Both the position numbers and the translations under genes were made by a program. From Acanthacorydalis orientalis (lineage: Eukaryota; Arthropoda; Insecta; Megaloptera; Corydalidae), in contig CM068314.1 in the NCBI GenBank assembly GCA_034766995.1, forward strand, positions 28,823,208-28,887,207: a stretch of DNA of 64,000 bases, written 5' to 3'. Below are positions 24,612-37,619 of the stretch, in pieces; position 1 is the first letter of the stretch, and each line of letters opens with the position of its first letter. A model generated the notes under the pieces. It was not told the origin of the DNA and made no database searches. It saw only the letters and a list, made by a program, of their open reading frames with translations.

Positions 24612-26287
24612 TAGATCATCTTTTTGTATTATTCCATATTTTTTGAAATGTATTAATAAAACGATTTCGGATACAATAAAAGAAATATTATAATATTTAA
24701 AAAAAATTATACATTTATCGCACATTTTACATACTGAGATTCTGATGTATAGTATTACACAAATGAAACTATATCGAAGATATTTATATGAAGATTTATT
24801 ATAAAAATATTTAAAAAAATAAACAAATTCTGTACTTGTGCCAGAATTGAATTCGATATTTTATTTCCATATTTGAATACAATAAAAGTGAACATATTTA
24901 TATTTCATTGGAAGTAAATGTAATAAATGATTTTTTTTCTAAAATCAATTTAATAAATTATAAAAATATAATCACTATATTCAAAATTACAATTAATAGA
25001 CAATAATCGAATCTAAAAAATAACCTTGAACCTAAGGTGTAAAAATTTCACACAGAGATCTCATCGAATCATAATATTGCCCTCACATATCCAATCAATA
25101 ATTATCGACGGAGAGAATCAAAAAAATATACAAAGCAAGCAAATATAAAAAAATAAATATATATACATGCAGCATTTAAAACAAAAAAAATTAATCAGCT
25201 TTTACTTTTTTATGGTTGAGATCAAATCATTTGTAATGTTTTATGATATAATGTAATTCATATGTTCAATTTTTTCGGTACAAATTATGTGAAAAATAAA
25301 TTATATATTATCTTCTACATATAATTTTACTATAATTAAAATAATTATTTAACGAAATAATAGTTTTCAATGAACTAATAAATTGATCTACGTTCTCTTT
25401 TCACAATAAAACGTACATTAAATTTATATTGTTATGGTTTCATTTTATTTTATTATTTAATAAATTATTAACGTATATTACTTTAAAAAAATATCGTAAT
25501 TTATATTAATATTTAGTAATTTTATTAGGTATATTATAAATAAGTCAAGTATGATGCTTTAAAAATATATAAGAAAAAGTAAATAAAAATTTAATATGCA
25601 ATGAGATTTTAGATCCATTTGTCATGAATTTGGCAATATTTTGTTTCTATCTTTTGTATTTTTTTTAACATTTTTTAAAAAATGCGTATTCTCTAAAAAA
25701 TATTTATCAAAACGAAATCCATTCACTATAATATATATTTTGTATTAAATTATTAATTGTTTCTAAATATATATATAAAAGAACTGATATTCTCGAATAA
25801 CAAAAACCAAAAAAGAGAAGAATTGTCTCTAGATAATTAATATTTGCTTACATTAATTTCAAGTATTTAATCTCATATTTTTTTTGTACATTTTTCTCTA
25901 CGTTGGTCTTTTAAATGTATTAACATAATAAATGTATTTATGTAAAAACAATTTCTTATTATTATATCGTTATATAATAAAATATTATTCAATTAAGATC
26001 ACAAATAATCTACTTGATCAATCAGTAATTTAGTTTAGTATTTAGTAATAAAGACTTTTGGAAATAAAAATATATTACTCCATTCGATGTTTTCATTTTA
26101 TAGTTTTATTGATGTCTGAACGTAATTTTTTATGTTCACTATCAATAGAATTTCAATTAAATTGCCATTGTAATTAAGATAAGTGTTATGACTCCAGTAA
26201 ATATTTATTTTTTTATTGCCGACACGAGACTACTTAATATCAATTATCATCATAAACATGCAAACCATCACCTTCGATTTCACATAT

Positions 26288-26297
26288 ACACACACAC

Positions 26298-26340
<43 letters not shown>

Positions 26341-26392
26341 ATTTCTTTGTATAAAATGTGTTAATAAAATTTTCACACATACACACATATTA

Positions 26393-26425
<33 letters not shown>

Positions 26426-26437
26426 AATATTCTTTTA

Positions 26438-26499
<62 letters not shown>
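26288..26499. repeat. Cluster of (CA)n and (TA)n arrays
   Basis: A short CA run, then TA runs at 26301-26336, 26393-26425 and 26447-26499, separated by about 50 and 20 bp. Confidence 0.95.
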
Positions 26500-26501
<2 letters not shown>

Positions 26502-27089
26502 TTTCAGTGCAATATATGTTCTTACTGCAATTCTCGAAACATGTTTTATTTCTGCGTTTTTCTTAATGATTAGTATTTGGAATCTTATATTGTCTGATTT
26601 ATAAATTTAAATCTTCTTTTAGTATCCTTCTATCCTTCGAATACTTTTACTATGTTATTTAGTATCAACTTTATCAACCGTTTATACTTTAAGATGTGAG
26701 AAAATTTATTTGAAAAGAATCCATTATCTGAATTGTATTTTCTTGAAATTTCCATTTAGCTTCAATACAGTATTTTCACAAATGGATTTTTCTCTCACCT
26801 TATAAACAACACATTTTTTTCTACTCAAAATGTTCAATAAACAATTATTGATCATTCTTAATTTTATTGTAGCTTGACTATCCAAATATTATGGAATCGA
26901 CATTGAAATTCGCATGAAATGTAATCATAAATGATCAATATTCATTTATTGAAAATTGTTTATTAGAAAAATTATTGCGGTTTGTGAAATGAAAGGAAAA
27001 TTAATTCTAAAAGTGAATTCATCCACAGTACAAAAACTATATTGTACCTTGAAAACAGTGGTGTATTGATAATTTTATATGTTTTTATA

Positions 27090-27332
27090 TAGAGTGATTA
27101 AATTAGGCTTCCACATGAAAGGATTAAAAAAATACCAAAATCAAAATAAACATTTTAATTCCTATTCAGTACTTTAGTTCTATTGTATTTTAGTATTGAA
27201 TTTAATTAAAATACTAAACAACAAATGAAAAACAACAAATAATAAAAAATAATAAAATAAATAAAAAAATCATAATTTTCCTTAATCCCTGCGCCCTCTT
27301 TTAATACTTCTATATCAAAACCTAACGTAATT

Positions 27333-27337
<5 letters not shown>
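27090..27337. mobile_element. Palindromic TA-flanked MITE, copy 3 (expanded centre)
   Basis: Left end AGAGTGATTAAATTAGGCTT followed by CCACATGAAAGGATTAAAA. The right end (TTTTAATACTTCTATATCAA..CCTAACGTAATTCATCA) is more diverged. At about 248 bp it is the longest copy, because of an A-rich AACAAATAATAAAAAATAA expansion between the central palindrome and the right arm. (TA)n follows at 27337. Confidence 0.78.

Positions 27338-27369
<32 letters not shown>
27337..27369. repeat. (TA)n microsatellite beside MITE copy 3
   Basis: TA run of about 33 bp beginning at the MITE right edge. Confidence 0.95.
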
Positions 27370-27376
<7 letters not shown>

Positions 27377-28058
27377 TAGTAGAATAATAGAATTTATATA
27401 ATTTATCTTTTTAAAAGATAAATTAACTTTTTTATAAGTAGCTTGTTAATAACTATAAATTTTCAGGTATTTTCTTCTATAATTTTTTTAAAGATTTTAA
27501 TTGCAAGGAATAACTTAAAAAACATTTTAAAGTTTTTATAAAAGATAGTGTTCTAGATGAAGAAACACCTAATTTACATTCAATCTCAAATCTATATATC
27601 AACAATATTTTAGCATAAATTAAATTTAATTGTGACAAAATATGGCCTGCATGAAATAAAACATCATTTCTGTTATTAAATATAAAAGAGCATGTAAATG
27701 TGTTATCAAAATAAAAATAATACAAATGAGGTTAGATAGTATTTTACAACAGTTTTTTTTCTTATTTTCTAAGTATAAACACGCCATGTACATTTTTTAT
27801 CAGTTATATAAATAAAGGATTTCCTAATGAGCATTTATTTACATTCAATATAGAATAATTGTAACAAAATCATATTTTTTTATTTATAATATATACGTTG
27901 AGAGAATTATATATTATTCAGTTAAGCAAATGTTCCTTATAAAATCATATTTGTTCTTTTTGTACACTGAATATTTTTTTTAAAAAAAACAAACCTGTAT
28001 CTACTTAAATTATTTTCTAATATAAATATTCCTCATCATTTTCTTAAATAAATATACA

Positions 28059-28126
<68 letters not shown>

Positions 28127-28187
28127 ATACATTTATTCCGCATTTTCTACGGCTATGGGTATATAATGAAGACAATAATTCCATATA

Positions 28188-28222
<35 letters not shown>

Positions 28223-28400
28223 TGGATGTCGGGAAACTTTTGTGTCTACCGCATACAAGGTATATATTCGTTTATTTTTCGGAATGAAAACAACCGATAC
28301 GTGATTAATATAATATCGTATAGAGATGATAGAATAGCATGTTATCAGCAATCCCGAGCAAAATTTATAATACATATCACGATTACCTATTGAATCGACG
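27370..28400. other. AT-rich stretch with two (TA)n arrays and a possible lone mariner end
   Basis: TA runs at 28061-28123 and 28191-28219. Directly after the second, CATTGGATGTCGGGAAACTT at 28220 resembles the terminal repeat of some mariners (TTGGGT.GTC.GGAAA.TT). No inverted partner was found. Frames here (27477-27725 and 28133-28393) match no known protein. Confidence 0.35.
28061..28123. repeat. (TA)n microsatellite
   Basis: TA run of about 63 bp. Confidence 0.97.
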
Positions 28401-28690
28401 TACTATATGTAGAACAGTCGACTGATCATTTTTAAATAAAACAGACAGCGAGCACGAGAATGAAATCAAAACAAAAAAAGGTCGGAAAAGAGAGAAAAAA
28501 GAAACGTTTGAACAATTTAATTTTTTGATCGTTGGAAGTAAATGAAGGTGGGATGTATAGGTACGCCAGTGTGTGTTCGTATATATGAGTTGTTCTTCTT
28601 TTTTTGTATTAAAGTGATTGGTTATTCCGATGCGATGGTCAATGATTCTCTGCTCATGTATTGATATACCTTCGATTGCAACTAATGTAT
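28400..28690. promoter_or_regulatory. Less AT-rich island
   Basis: Complex block from ATCGACGTACTA.. through GGTTATTCCGATGCGATGGTC near 28640. No open frame; candidate regulatory DNA on composition alone. Confidence 0.2.
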
Positions 28691-28697
28691 TTTAAGG

Positions 28698-28700
<3 letters not shown>

Positions 28701-28761
<61 letters not shown>
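28701..28761. repeat. (TA)n microsatellite, once interrupted
   Basis: Two TA runs with one ACA interruption, about 61 bp in total. Confidence 0.96.
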
Positions 28762-28765
<4 letters not shown>

Positions 28766-29664
28766 TACATATATACAAATATAATTTAAAATAATCAATT
28801 TTAAATTCAAAAATCTTCCACATTAAAACACATGTTAAATAGATGCTAAATCTTTCATACCTCTTTTACTTTCGTTTTTTAAAATTCTTACAATGAATTT
28901 CGATTACTTCTTCTTCAAGAAAATAATTTTAATTCCAAAAGGAAAACAATGACACAACAAACGATACATACTTTATTCAACTGATGAAATGATTATTAAA
29001 CTATTATTATTATTTATACAATTTTCCGTATCAAATTAATTATTGTTCAACCATAAAAATACTTCCTTTCATTAATTTAATCAGCAAAAAAATATTCTTC
29101 TCTATATTATTTGTCAACAATTAATTAAATTTTTGATGAACTTCAAAAACACACTACACTATGTCTATTGGTATCTCAAAAAATATCTATGTAATTAACT
29201 GTCGAAATTAACATTTATTTTTTTATGAAAAAACTAATAATATCTCAAGTTAAGTTCAATTTCTATATTTGGATTGTTGACCTGAAAAGTTGAATATAAT
29301 CATAAACTTTTGTCCTTATCAATTCATTCGACATTTACTTTTATGCATTTTAACTTTAAGGTCCGTTATTTTTTGTGAATGATACAATATTTTCTAAAAT
29401 AACCAACAAAGAAAATTAATTAAATTCCAATAATAAGAGAGTTAAGCCAAAAATTAAAATGAAAATATAGGTCAACAATTTCAATGAAATGTAAATATTT
29501 TTTTACTGGTCCTGTATGTAACACCATATCCAAAAGTATACTGTACATTCATTTATAAAAAAAAAATATTGGGAAACTGTACACCTGAAAATAAATATTT
29601 CATATACAAAATTTATGTAAATTTAGTATTAAGAAAAGTCACAATATGATAAAGAAAAATGCAT

Positions 29665-29666
<2 letters not shown>

Positions 29667-29707
<41 letters not shown>
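29667..29707. repeat. (TA)n microsatellite
   Basis: TA run of about 41 bp. Confidence 0.96.
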
Positions 29708-29708
<1 letters not shown>

Positions 29709-29879
29709 CCTTCATAATAGTAAACACAAATATTTAAAATAGAAAAATATTTAATGCTTTGTCAAAAATTAAATTTTCATGAAAAAACAATATCTGTAAC
29801 ATACATTCTAAGAAATTCTATTTTATAAGAGGTTGAAAAATAATAAATATTTTACTCTACTTGGATACATACGCACACC

Positions 29880-29882
<3 letters not shown>

Positions 29883-29943
<61 letters not shown>
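29883..29943. repeat. (TA)n microsatellite, once interrupted
   Basis: TA run of about 61 bp with one TG interruption. Confidence 0.96.
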
Positions 29944-29946
<3 letters not shown>

Positions 29947-30399
29947 GAGAGAAATAACTTGGTTTTCGTATAAGAACAAATATTTTGTATTTTCGTAATA
30001 AGTCATGCCGCTAGAATTAAATGATGACATATCTTTTTCACTTGTCTGATACACAAATTGCTAACTACATAAAAGATCAAATGATAATTTCCTTCAGTTA
30101 CAAAAAGATAACATCTAAAATAAAAACAAAAGATACAACATATTGAAATTTATCCATATATATATAAAGTTACTCAATAAATTAAACATAAAAATAAGAT
30201 TAACAAACACACTCATCATTACAACGAAGTGTATTGAAATTTCAAGGTTATCCACATGAGGTTATTATACTTTCCAAGGAAACATCTATTTAGATCCACC
30301 ATTTTATTTTACCGTACAAAATGTATTCAATTCAAAACAATTGTATAGTGTTTTTGAATAATTTCCTGAAAAATATAATTTTAAATTGTTTTTAAATTA

Positions 30400-30860
30400 A
30401 ATATGAATGACTAAACAAAATAGAGAATTGACATTCGACAATAGAAAAAATTAAAACAAACGAATCCGATGAATGATTTCGTCTAAAACAAAAGAGAATC
30501 GAAAAACATGAATCCTGAATGAAAATGTACGAAACAAAGAAGGCAACAGAAGTAATATGAAACGTTAACGCTATATTCTGAAATACGTTTCAGTTAACAG
30601 TTTCATATCAATGTGGCGTTATGAGTTTCCCTAAAAGTTATTAAATGCAATATTGTACACGACTTGTACAGTCTTCTCTCATTCATACTTCTAACGCCTT
30701 CCATGTTTTTAATTCTACGATGATGTAATTAAATAGTTCATTTTCTCCGACGGTAAATGCGTTATCTTTTTTATTAGCATACTGCTAACATCACTGTACT
30801 CAACTTTTGGCGTGTATCTTGAAATATCAAGTTACTTCCTTTTGGCTAATATTACGTATT
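30400..30860. promoter_or_regulatory. Moderately complex island, possible enhancer
   Basis: Balanced sequence with few A/T homopolymers, including GTTTCATATCAATGTGGCGT near 30600. No open frame. Confidence 0.2.
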
Positions 30861-30869
30861 AATATAAAA

Positions 30870-31987
30870 TACTATAATACGAATTAATAACACCTAAAAA
30901 GCAAATAGGTTCTCCCGCTCCTAGTCTCAAAATAAATATTTTCTACTTAAATTGTTTTCAACATGTTTACACAATACACACACACATGTATGTATTATAC
31001 ATACATATATATGTATATATATATAAATATGTATATGTATATATAAATTTCTAAAATATTAGTATATAGGTATAACAAATAAAATAATGTAACTTTCTTT
31101 TTTCTTAATTTACAATAAATATTTAACACTTTTTAACTATTCGTCGACAAATCCGTAATCTGTACTTAAAATAATGAATTCAATTTAATAATATTTCATA
31201 TAACATTCCTTTTACTACTTTACTATTTTTTATTGCTTCATATTAATTTGAAATTTAATAAACAATTGTTAAAAACTGTTTTTATATGAATAATCTAATC
31301 AATAGGTATTATACCTCAAATCATTTTTTTTTTAAATAATAAAGGAAATAAAAATATTAAAATTGATATTTTATTAAATAATCCATAATTCTTTGCTATA
31401 TTATCAGTTTAATTTAATTTAGTTTCAATTTGTGAAATATTTTATTTATTTATTATAAGAACTTTTTGTTAACTGAGATATCAAAAATATTTTATTGTTA
31501 TTTTTAAAATTATAAATAATTGCTTTTTGACCAAAATAAAGTAAATTCTCAGTTTTTAATATTTTTTCTTTCAGATAAAAATATAATATTTTGGAAGAAA
31601 GTACATCTGTTAGAATGAATCGTCATCCTCAATGTTACAGACTTAAAAATTTAACATAATAACCAAAATACATACAAAATAATTGTTGTTGCATTATTAT
31701 CCTATCATTCGATAACATTACATTTACCTGTTTTAGACCCGTGATTCTCATTTCTATTTTTCGAAACGATTTCTTTTTATGACATATATTTTATACCACA
31801 CGCTTGAATAATTTCCAGTTTATTTCAGTTTTACAGTTTAAAGAATTGTTTTATTTAGTTTTACTTTTGTATCTATAGTTTTATTTTTATGATAAAAAAA
31901 ACAATATAAGAAAATATTTTGTATTTATTTGTACAATTATATATTCTGCAGATAATTATTACTACAACTGCTAGGAATAAAACTTTT
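30870..31987. other. AT-rich stretch, nothing recognised
   Basis: Short TG/TA-rich run near 30980-31040; otherwise featureless. Confidence 0.55.
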
Positions 31988-31989
31988 TA

Positions 31990-32560
31990 TAAGGTTAGTA
32001 GAAAAATAATTGCGGTTTTTGTTTTCTGAATCCTAACATTATTTTTTTTCAACAAAGTTTTTTTTCATCGTGTTTATGTTAATATCATTTCGAAGTACAC
32101 TTTTCGGTTTGTATTTTGGTAACATCGACTTTGATTTTATTTTAAATATTACTTCAAATTGGACTATTGAGTTAGACGGAAAAGAAGCAAATAATACCAA
32201 TTTTTATATGAGTTAAAAACGAATTGTAAAGCATGCAAAAACTACTACGAAACTAAACGATGTTTTTGGTATAGGTACTGTTAAGTAGTGTGAGGTGCGA
32301 TAGTGGTTCCAAAAATTTTGTACTGGAGGACGAGTGTCTTGAAGATGAAGGGAGTCCCAGGAGTTTTTTTCAGTTCATAACAACCAATTGAAGGCATTAG
32401 CTGTATCAGAATCACACACAATTCGAGAGCTCACACAAAAGTTAGACGTTAGACATCCAACAGTTCTGGACCACTTAAACAGCTAGGAAAATCAAAAAAG
32501 CTGTAAATATATATATGAATTTGAAGACCATAAACTACAATTATTTTCCTACCAACCTAA
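31990..32560 (+). mobile_element. Short mariner, TTAGGTTGGTAG family, copy B
   Basis: About 571 bp, flanked by TA at 31988-31989 and 32561-32562. Left end TAAGGTTAGTAGAAAAATAA, right end ACCAACCTAA. It keeps the same decayed transposase N-terminus as copy A, including SDRIT..-like remains near 32400 and a VRHPTVLDHL-like stretch at about 32448-32480. It also has the same jump from CAGCTAGGAAAATCAAAAAA to the 3' end, so it descends from the same deleted progenitor. Confidence 0.86.
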
Positions 32561-32561
32561 T

Positions 32562-33337
32562 AGAAATTATTTCTATGCCTTTTTTATTATATACTCATGT
32601 TCATTTTTTTAAATGAAATGTTGAGTGGCTTGCGTTTTCTGTTCCCTCACACTTCATCGATTACTTTGAATCCATTTGACTCTAAATTTGTTAAAATTAA
32701 AAAAATATGTTTAATTTCTACTAGTTGAACACTGATTGAGTCTTCATTTTTGCAGTTAATAGTTTAAAATCTAACTATAGATTACTACTATAGATTATTA
32801 ATATAAAAACTTAGGAAAACTGGTAATAAAACCCAATATTGTCTCAAAGCCGAATAGAGCAGCTTTGGGAGCGGCAGTTTGTCCACCGTTGTAATAGACA
32901 GAATTTTACATAGATTTTTAAATCATTTAATGACAAGACAGTATTGCTCCCATTCAGAACTACTATATTAGAATACTGAAAATTTCTTCTTGTCAATCTC
33001 AACAGTGCTCCAAAAAATTTGAATCAATGTTGAAAAAATTTAATTTTAGACTAATTGACTATTTTGGATTAAAATAAGTGTTAATAACGTTTCAAGTATT
33101 CTTAATATCAAAATATAAAAATATAAAATAACCTAAATAACATTATATGTGCCTCAAACATGATAAAAAGAATATTTATTTCACAATTCTACAAATAATA
33201 AGAAATAAAGTAAGAAAATATATGGAGAAACAAATTACAACTTATTTATGCTATCTAAAAAGCATACAATATTAAATGAGAATATCAAGTAAGATATTCT
33301 TATAGAGATGAACGTAAATATTTAAAGACAATCTCTC

Positions 33338-33373
<36 letters not shown>

Positions 33374-34030
33374 GTGTGTGTATATCTTTTTGTGAGTATG
33401 TGTAAATTGTGATATATGAAGTGTATTTTAAATAAAATAATTTACATATTATCACATCACAAGTTGATTTAAGCACTTAAAGACAATTTAAAAAAGCATG
33501 TAGTCATGGTTTATTTGAAATAGTCTTACTACAAAATGTATTAACTGGTCTTGACAACATTGAAAATTAATACTTAATATTAAAACTTTTATTTCACATG
33601 ATGAAACAGATAACCATTTGAAATAATTTATATTTCTGCAAATAAATATAGTTAAAAATATATTTTTAACTTAAAATGTTATTACTATTTTTCGAACGTC
33701 AGATTCCTTTATATAAAACCATTATTTTCAGAAACTGAGAAGTAATTATACAGTATGTTTTATAATAATATATTTATATTAAACTGGACTGTATAAATAA
33801 ATAATTATTTGTAGAACAAAATATGAAAATTGGTTATTACATTAACATGTCACGGTTTAAAAAGAATATGATAGACACAATTGATATATGTATGAAAACA
33901 CACAAGTCAAAGAAAATAATTGAAAATAAATAAGTTTATTTCAATCTCAAACCAAAATTTCAATGAAGAATAGCCCGATCTCCAAAGAGTAAAATAATGC
34001 CACATGGGACGCAACAACATTCTCGAAAAA
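32562..34030. other. AT-rich stretch, nothing coding recognised
   Basis: A (TA)n/(TG)n run lies at about 33344-33385. A small complex patch at 32850-32900 (GCCGAATAGAGCAGCTTTGG) has no open frame. Confidence 0.5.
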
Positions 34031-34046
34031 TCAAATTGGTGTATAA

Positions 34047-34232
34047 TCAACAACAGGTAGCTCAGCATCGGCAGCAGCGGACATCAAACAAAAAGCAAAA
34101 GCGATCGTTCCATCGTCCATTGTGAACGTCGATCCTTGGAATCTGTTCGATGGATATTCGGCGCACAAGCAAACATCTTCGACAGTTAACCAATTGTCGG
34201 CGCGGACCGACACACAGGCGGCACACAATTAA
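34047..34232 (+). CDS. Low-confidence exon candidate, open on both strands
   Basis: A GC-richer block of about 190 bp. The + frame from 34047 to a TAA at 34230-34232 encodes a Ser/Ala/Thr-rich peptide containing IVNVDPWNLFDGYSAHKQ; CAACAACAG at 34048-34056 could be an acceptor but lacks a pyrimidine tract. The - frame (34228-34031, from a TTG) is equally open and Cys/Asp-rich. Neither is recognised. It may be a terminal exon, an old exon fragment or a regulatory island whose composition simply removes stops. Confidence 0.22.
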   Translation, partial: STTGSSASAAADIKQKAKAIVPSSIVNVDPWNLFDGYSAHKQTSSTVNQLSARTDTQAAHN

Positions 34233-34239
34233 ATTCAAC

Positions 34240-34325
34240 AACAGACTAGTAATTAATGATTTCTATAGATTGAAAATGTATATTATACAATCAATACACG
34301 AGAAGCGATCAAATTAAAAAAAATG

Positions 34326-34374
<49 letters not shown>

Positions 34375-35550
34375 CCAATAACAATGTAAAATCCAGATAC
34401 ATATAAGTAAAGAGAATTTTATTTCTGATATTATTTATTACAGGGCTGTGAAGAAAGATGGATACAAAAATTCCACAAACAGTTTTCTTTTTTTTCAAAA
34501 AAAAACTATAAATGTAAACATTCATTCATTAATATACCCACTAATTTTAAACCATATAATTCAATTTAATAAACACAAGACTCTAGAAAACATTTATATT
34601 TAAAATTAAATATAAGCAAAAAGTATAGTAATGCCGCCATATAAAAATAAAAATGTCTGTATGAAAATGTTTAATGAAAGTATGCAACTAACTGTAAATA
34701 CATTTTAATTTCCGCAAGCAATTAATATGATTAAAATAAATAGGTGCACTAGAAATAATTGTACTTAGAAATATACACATAGAGCGTATTCTTTTTAAAT
34801 TTTATCCCAAAGTTTAAAGTTTATATTAGTTGAAGTTCATTATATATTATTCGGCATTTTAATAAAATAATTTAAAATATTATAATTTCTTTGTTTATAT
34901 CAAAAGAAAATGGTAAATATATTGAACATAACTTGTCTATTTCCATAACATTCATCAATGATCAACGTTTTATTTATTCGTAAAATTCATTAATAATTAG
35001 TAACTAGTTGTAATTAGTAACACCAATTAATCTCAGACACGTTATTTAATTGTAAGCTACTTATGTTAGTTTTTAAAATCTAAACAAACTTGTACAAATG
35101 TGTACATTATAAATTTTCAAATGTACATATTTTACTAATTTCAATACAATAATAATAATAACAATATTCCTGCTTAAGATAAATCATTAAATGGTAGGGG
35201 TTTCTTTGGATAAAATATCTTTAATTATAGTATATTATACCGTCAGTAGCAATTTACTGAAAACAGATACAAAAGAAGTGAAATATTCCACAAGGCAAAA
35301 TTTCAATTAACTCCAGGCACTCACGTATTTATTGAAAACTGAATGCTTCCGTACATTTTTTCTTACATTTTCTATCAATTTTTTTTATAATGATTCTTAT
35401 CTATGAATAATGAATCAATAATGAAAAATCTTTTATTAATCTTGTCTCATGCTAGATAACTTTTAAATAATTTTAAAAACAAGCTAATGTTAGAAGCTGT
35501 TTTGTTACACTAAAGTATTATAATTCATCCAAGTTCGTTAATCATTTTAT
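34240..35550. other. AT-rich stretch, nothing coding recognised
   Basis: Only a (TA)n array at 34330-34373 stands out. Confidence 0.55.
34330..34373. repeat. (TA)n microsatellite
   Basis: TA run of about 44 bp. Confidence 0.96.
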
Positions 35551-35552
35551 TA

Positions 35553-36103
35553 TCAGGTTGGTAGAAAAATAATTAGGGTTTGTGATCTTCAAATTCATAC
35601 ATATTTTTCCACTTGTATTCCAGAACTGTTGTAATGACTAACGCATAACTTTTGTACCAGCTCTCGAATTGTGCATGGTTCTGATTCAACTAACGCCTTC
35701 AGTTCGTCGTTATGAACTGAAGAAGAGCGCCCGCAATCTTCTTCATCTTCAAGGCTCATGTGTTCGGCACAAAATTTGTGATACGACCATTGTACCGTAC
35801 ATTCCTTAACAATACCCACACCAAAAGAATCGTTTAGTTTACAAGCAGTTTCTGCTGCTTTACTGCCCGTTTTGAACTCGTACAAAAAATACTCTTATTT
35901 GTTTCTTTTCTATCTTTAATTCAATAGCCCAATTTGAAGCAAAATTAATAATAAAACCAAAGTCGAGATGGTATCAAAATACAGACCGAAAAATACACTT
36001 TAAAATGATATTAACATGAACAGGATGACATAACACTTTCATTGAAAAAAATGTGGTTAGAATTCAATAAATAAAAACGACAGTTATTTTTCTATCAACA
36101 TAA
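35553..36103 (-). mobile_element. Short mariner, TTAGGTTGGTAG family, copy C (best-kept frame)
   Basis: About 551 bp, flanked by TA at 35551-35552 and 36104-36105, inserted in reverse. On the - strand a 96-codon frame (35885-35595) reads as a mariner DNA-binding region: YEFKTGSKAAETACKLNDSF (residues 2-21), GTV-like turn with TVQWSYHKF (29-37), SLEDEEDCGRSSSVHNDELK (44-63), and CTIRELVQKLCVSHYNSSG (71-89). The last is the second helix-turn-helix. After SSG the frame switches to IQVEKYV from the 3' end of the element and stops. The catalytic domain is missing. The left breakpoint of the deletion lies earlier than in copies A, B and D. Confidence 0.9.
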
Positions 36104-36105
36104 TA

Positions 36106-36914
36106 GAAGTAATAAGCTTTAAATATCGATGCAGAATGAAATGAGTAATTTTTCTCTGAATATACTCGATTTCCTCAATTTTACACATAATATTTAGATA
36201 CTACTCACTTGATTCTTCACTACTTCATCATTTCATTACTAGGCTCATTTAATGAAGTTTTTCATCGCATTATTTAATCGTTATCATTGCAAAAGTCAAT
36301 CTATTTTGGATTTTAGTAACAATCATACGTATGTGACATTTTCACATCAGTGAATTTGGAATTACACTTAAAGAGAATAAATTTTGATTTTTATTTTAAT
36401 GAATCTAACAGTTTTATGTTCACTCCTCTGACAAAGTAGAAAATAATGTAATTCGAAACGCAATCAAAAAAGCGTATCTAATTGAAAGCATATAACTATT
36501 TTCACTATCTAAAATTAAATAATAATAATGAAAGAAATTTATTCTTCTAATCAATATGCATGTTTATAATCGACTTTCAATAATATCATCTAGCGTGAGA
36601 TGACATTCTTAGAAGAATACATATTTTATTCTTCAGCAATAATAATAAATTTAATTTAAAACAGTCGATCTTCACGGAAAATACAAAATATACAACTGTA
36701 AAAAATCTATCATGAAAAAATAATTGTTAAATTACAAAAAAAATCGTATGACTGAATTTTAAATGATTGAAATTATAATAATAACCTATTATTATATTAT
36801 ATGTTATCAGCAGCATGTTTTAACAATTTTCTTCTGGATGAAGATCTCTTCTTTAATATTTAAATTTTAAGATAGAATACCTTTCTTTTCAGATATATTT
36901 CTGATAATTATAAT

Positions 36915-36987
<73 letters not shown>

Positions 36988-37600
36988 GCAGGGAGGATGC
37001 TAAAGAATAAAAGTTTTGTTTTGAAATAAAATGTTTATATATTTTTGAAACATATAATTTAAAAAGAATTTAAGAGAAAATTAAATCGTTTATAAATATA
37101 ACAAAATTTTGTAAAAGAAAATTTATTTTATAATTATTTCTTTTGCGTGAAATATACAAATATGCAAGAATGACTAATAAATATACAAATATATTTTTTA
37201 ATACAAAAAAAAAATGTATAATTATCAATGTTTGTAGCTGAGGAGTGTTTCCAAGAATTACTCTCCTGAAAAAGTAATTAAAAAATTATTTCATTAGCAA
37301 CATTATAATTCACATTATATTATTTTTTTAAATAGATTATGGGTTAAAATTTATCTTAGTTATGGGGACAATTCTTGAAAACGTAAATTAAATCAAACGT
37401 TGACGTTAATACATTATGATATTCTAACAAACATTTTCTAGTTAAATATTTGATTCTTTTTTAATTTGATTAACGTAATCGTATTACTGAACATTTTTTC
37501 GCAGAAAAAACGATGACTAATACATAGTCTCGCTTATTATTACATTTACTCGAATAATGAAAATGTTAAAGCCCTGAAAATGTACTTGTCAGTCGTTTGT
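36106..37600. other. AT-rich stretch, nothing coding recognised
   Basis: Holds the (CA)n(TA)n array at 36914-36985 and no recognised gene. Confidence 0.55.
36914..36985. repeat. Compound (CA)n(TA)n microsatellite
   Basis: About 24 bp of CA followed by about 48 bp of TA. Confidence 0.97.
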
Positions 37601-37619
37601 TTCTTTTCTAAAAAAAGAT

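Larger units (their letters stand above)
23990..27089. other. AT-rich repeat-dense stretch
   Basis: No gene recognised. The short frames near 24516 and 26216-26446 are translations of (TA)n and (CA)n tracts. Confidence 0.55.
28770..30400. other. AT-rich stretch, nothing coding recognised
   Basis: Contains (TA)n arrays at 29667-29707 and 29883-29943; the frame at 29857-30054 is largely the array. Confidence 0.55.

Noticed and set aside
26216..26446. Overlapping 70-76 codon frames on both strands
   Set aside because: They are translations of TA and CA microsatellites (runs of Tyr-Ile), not genes.
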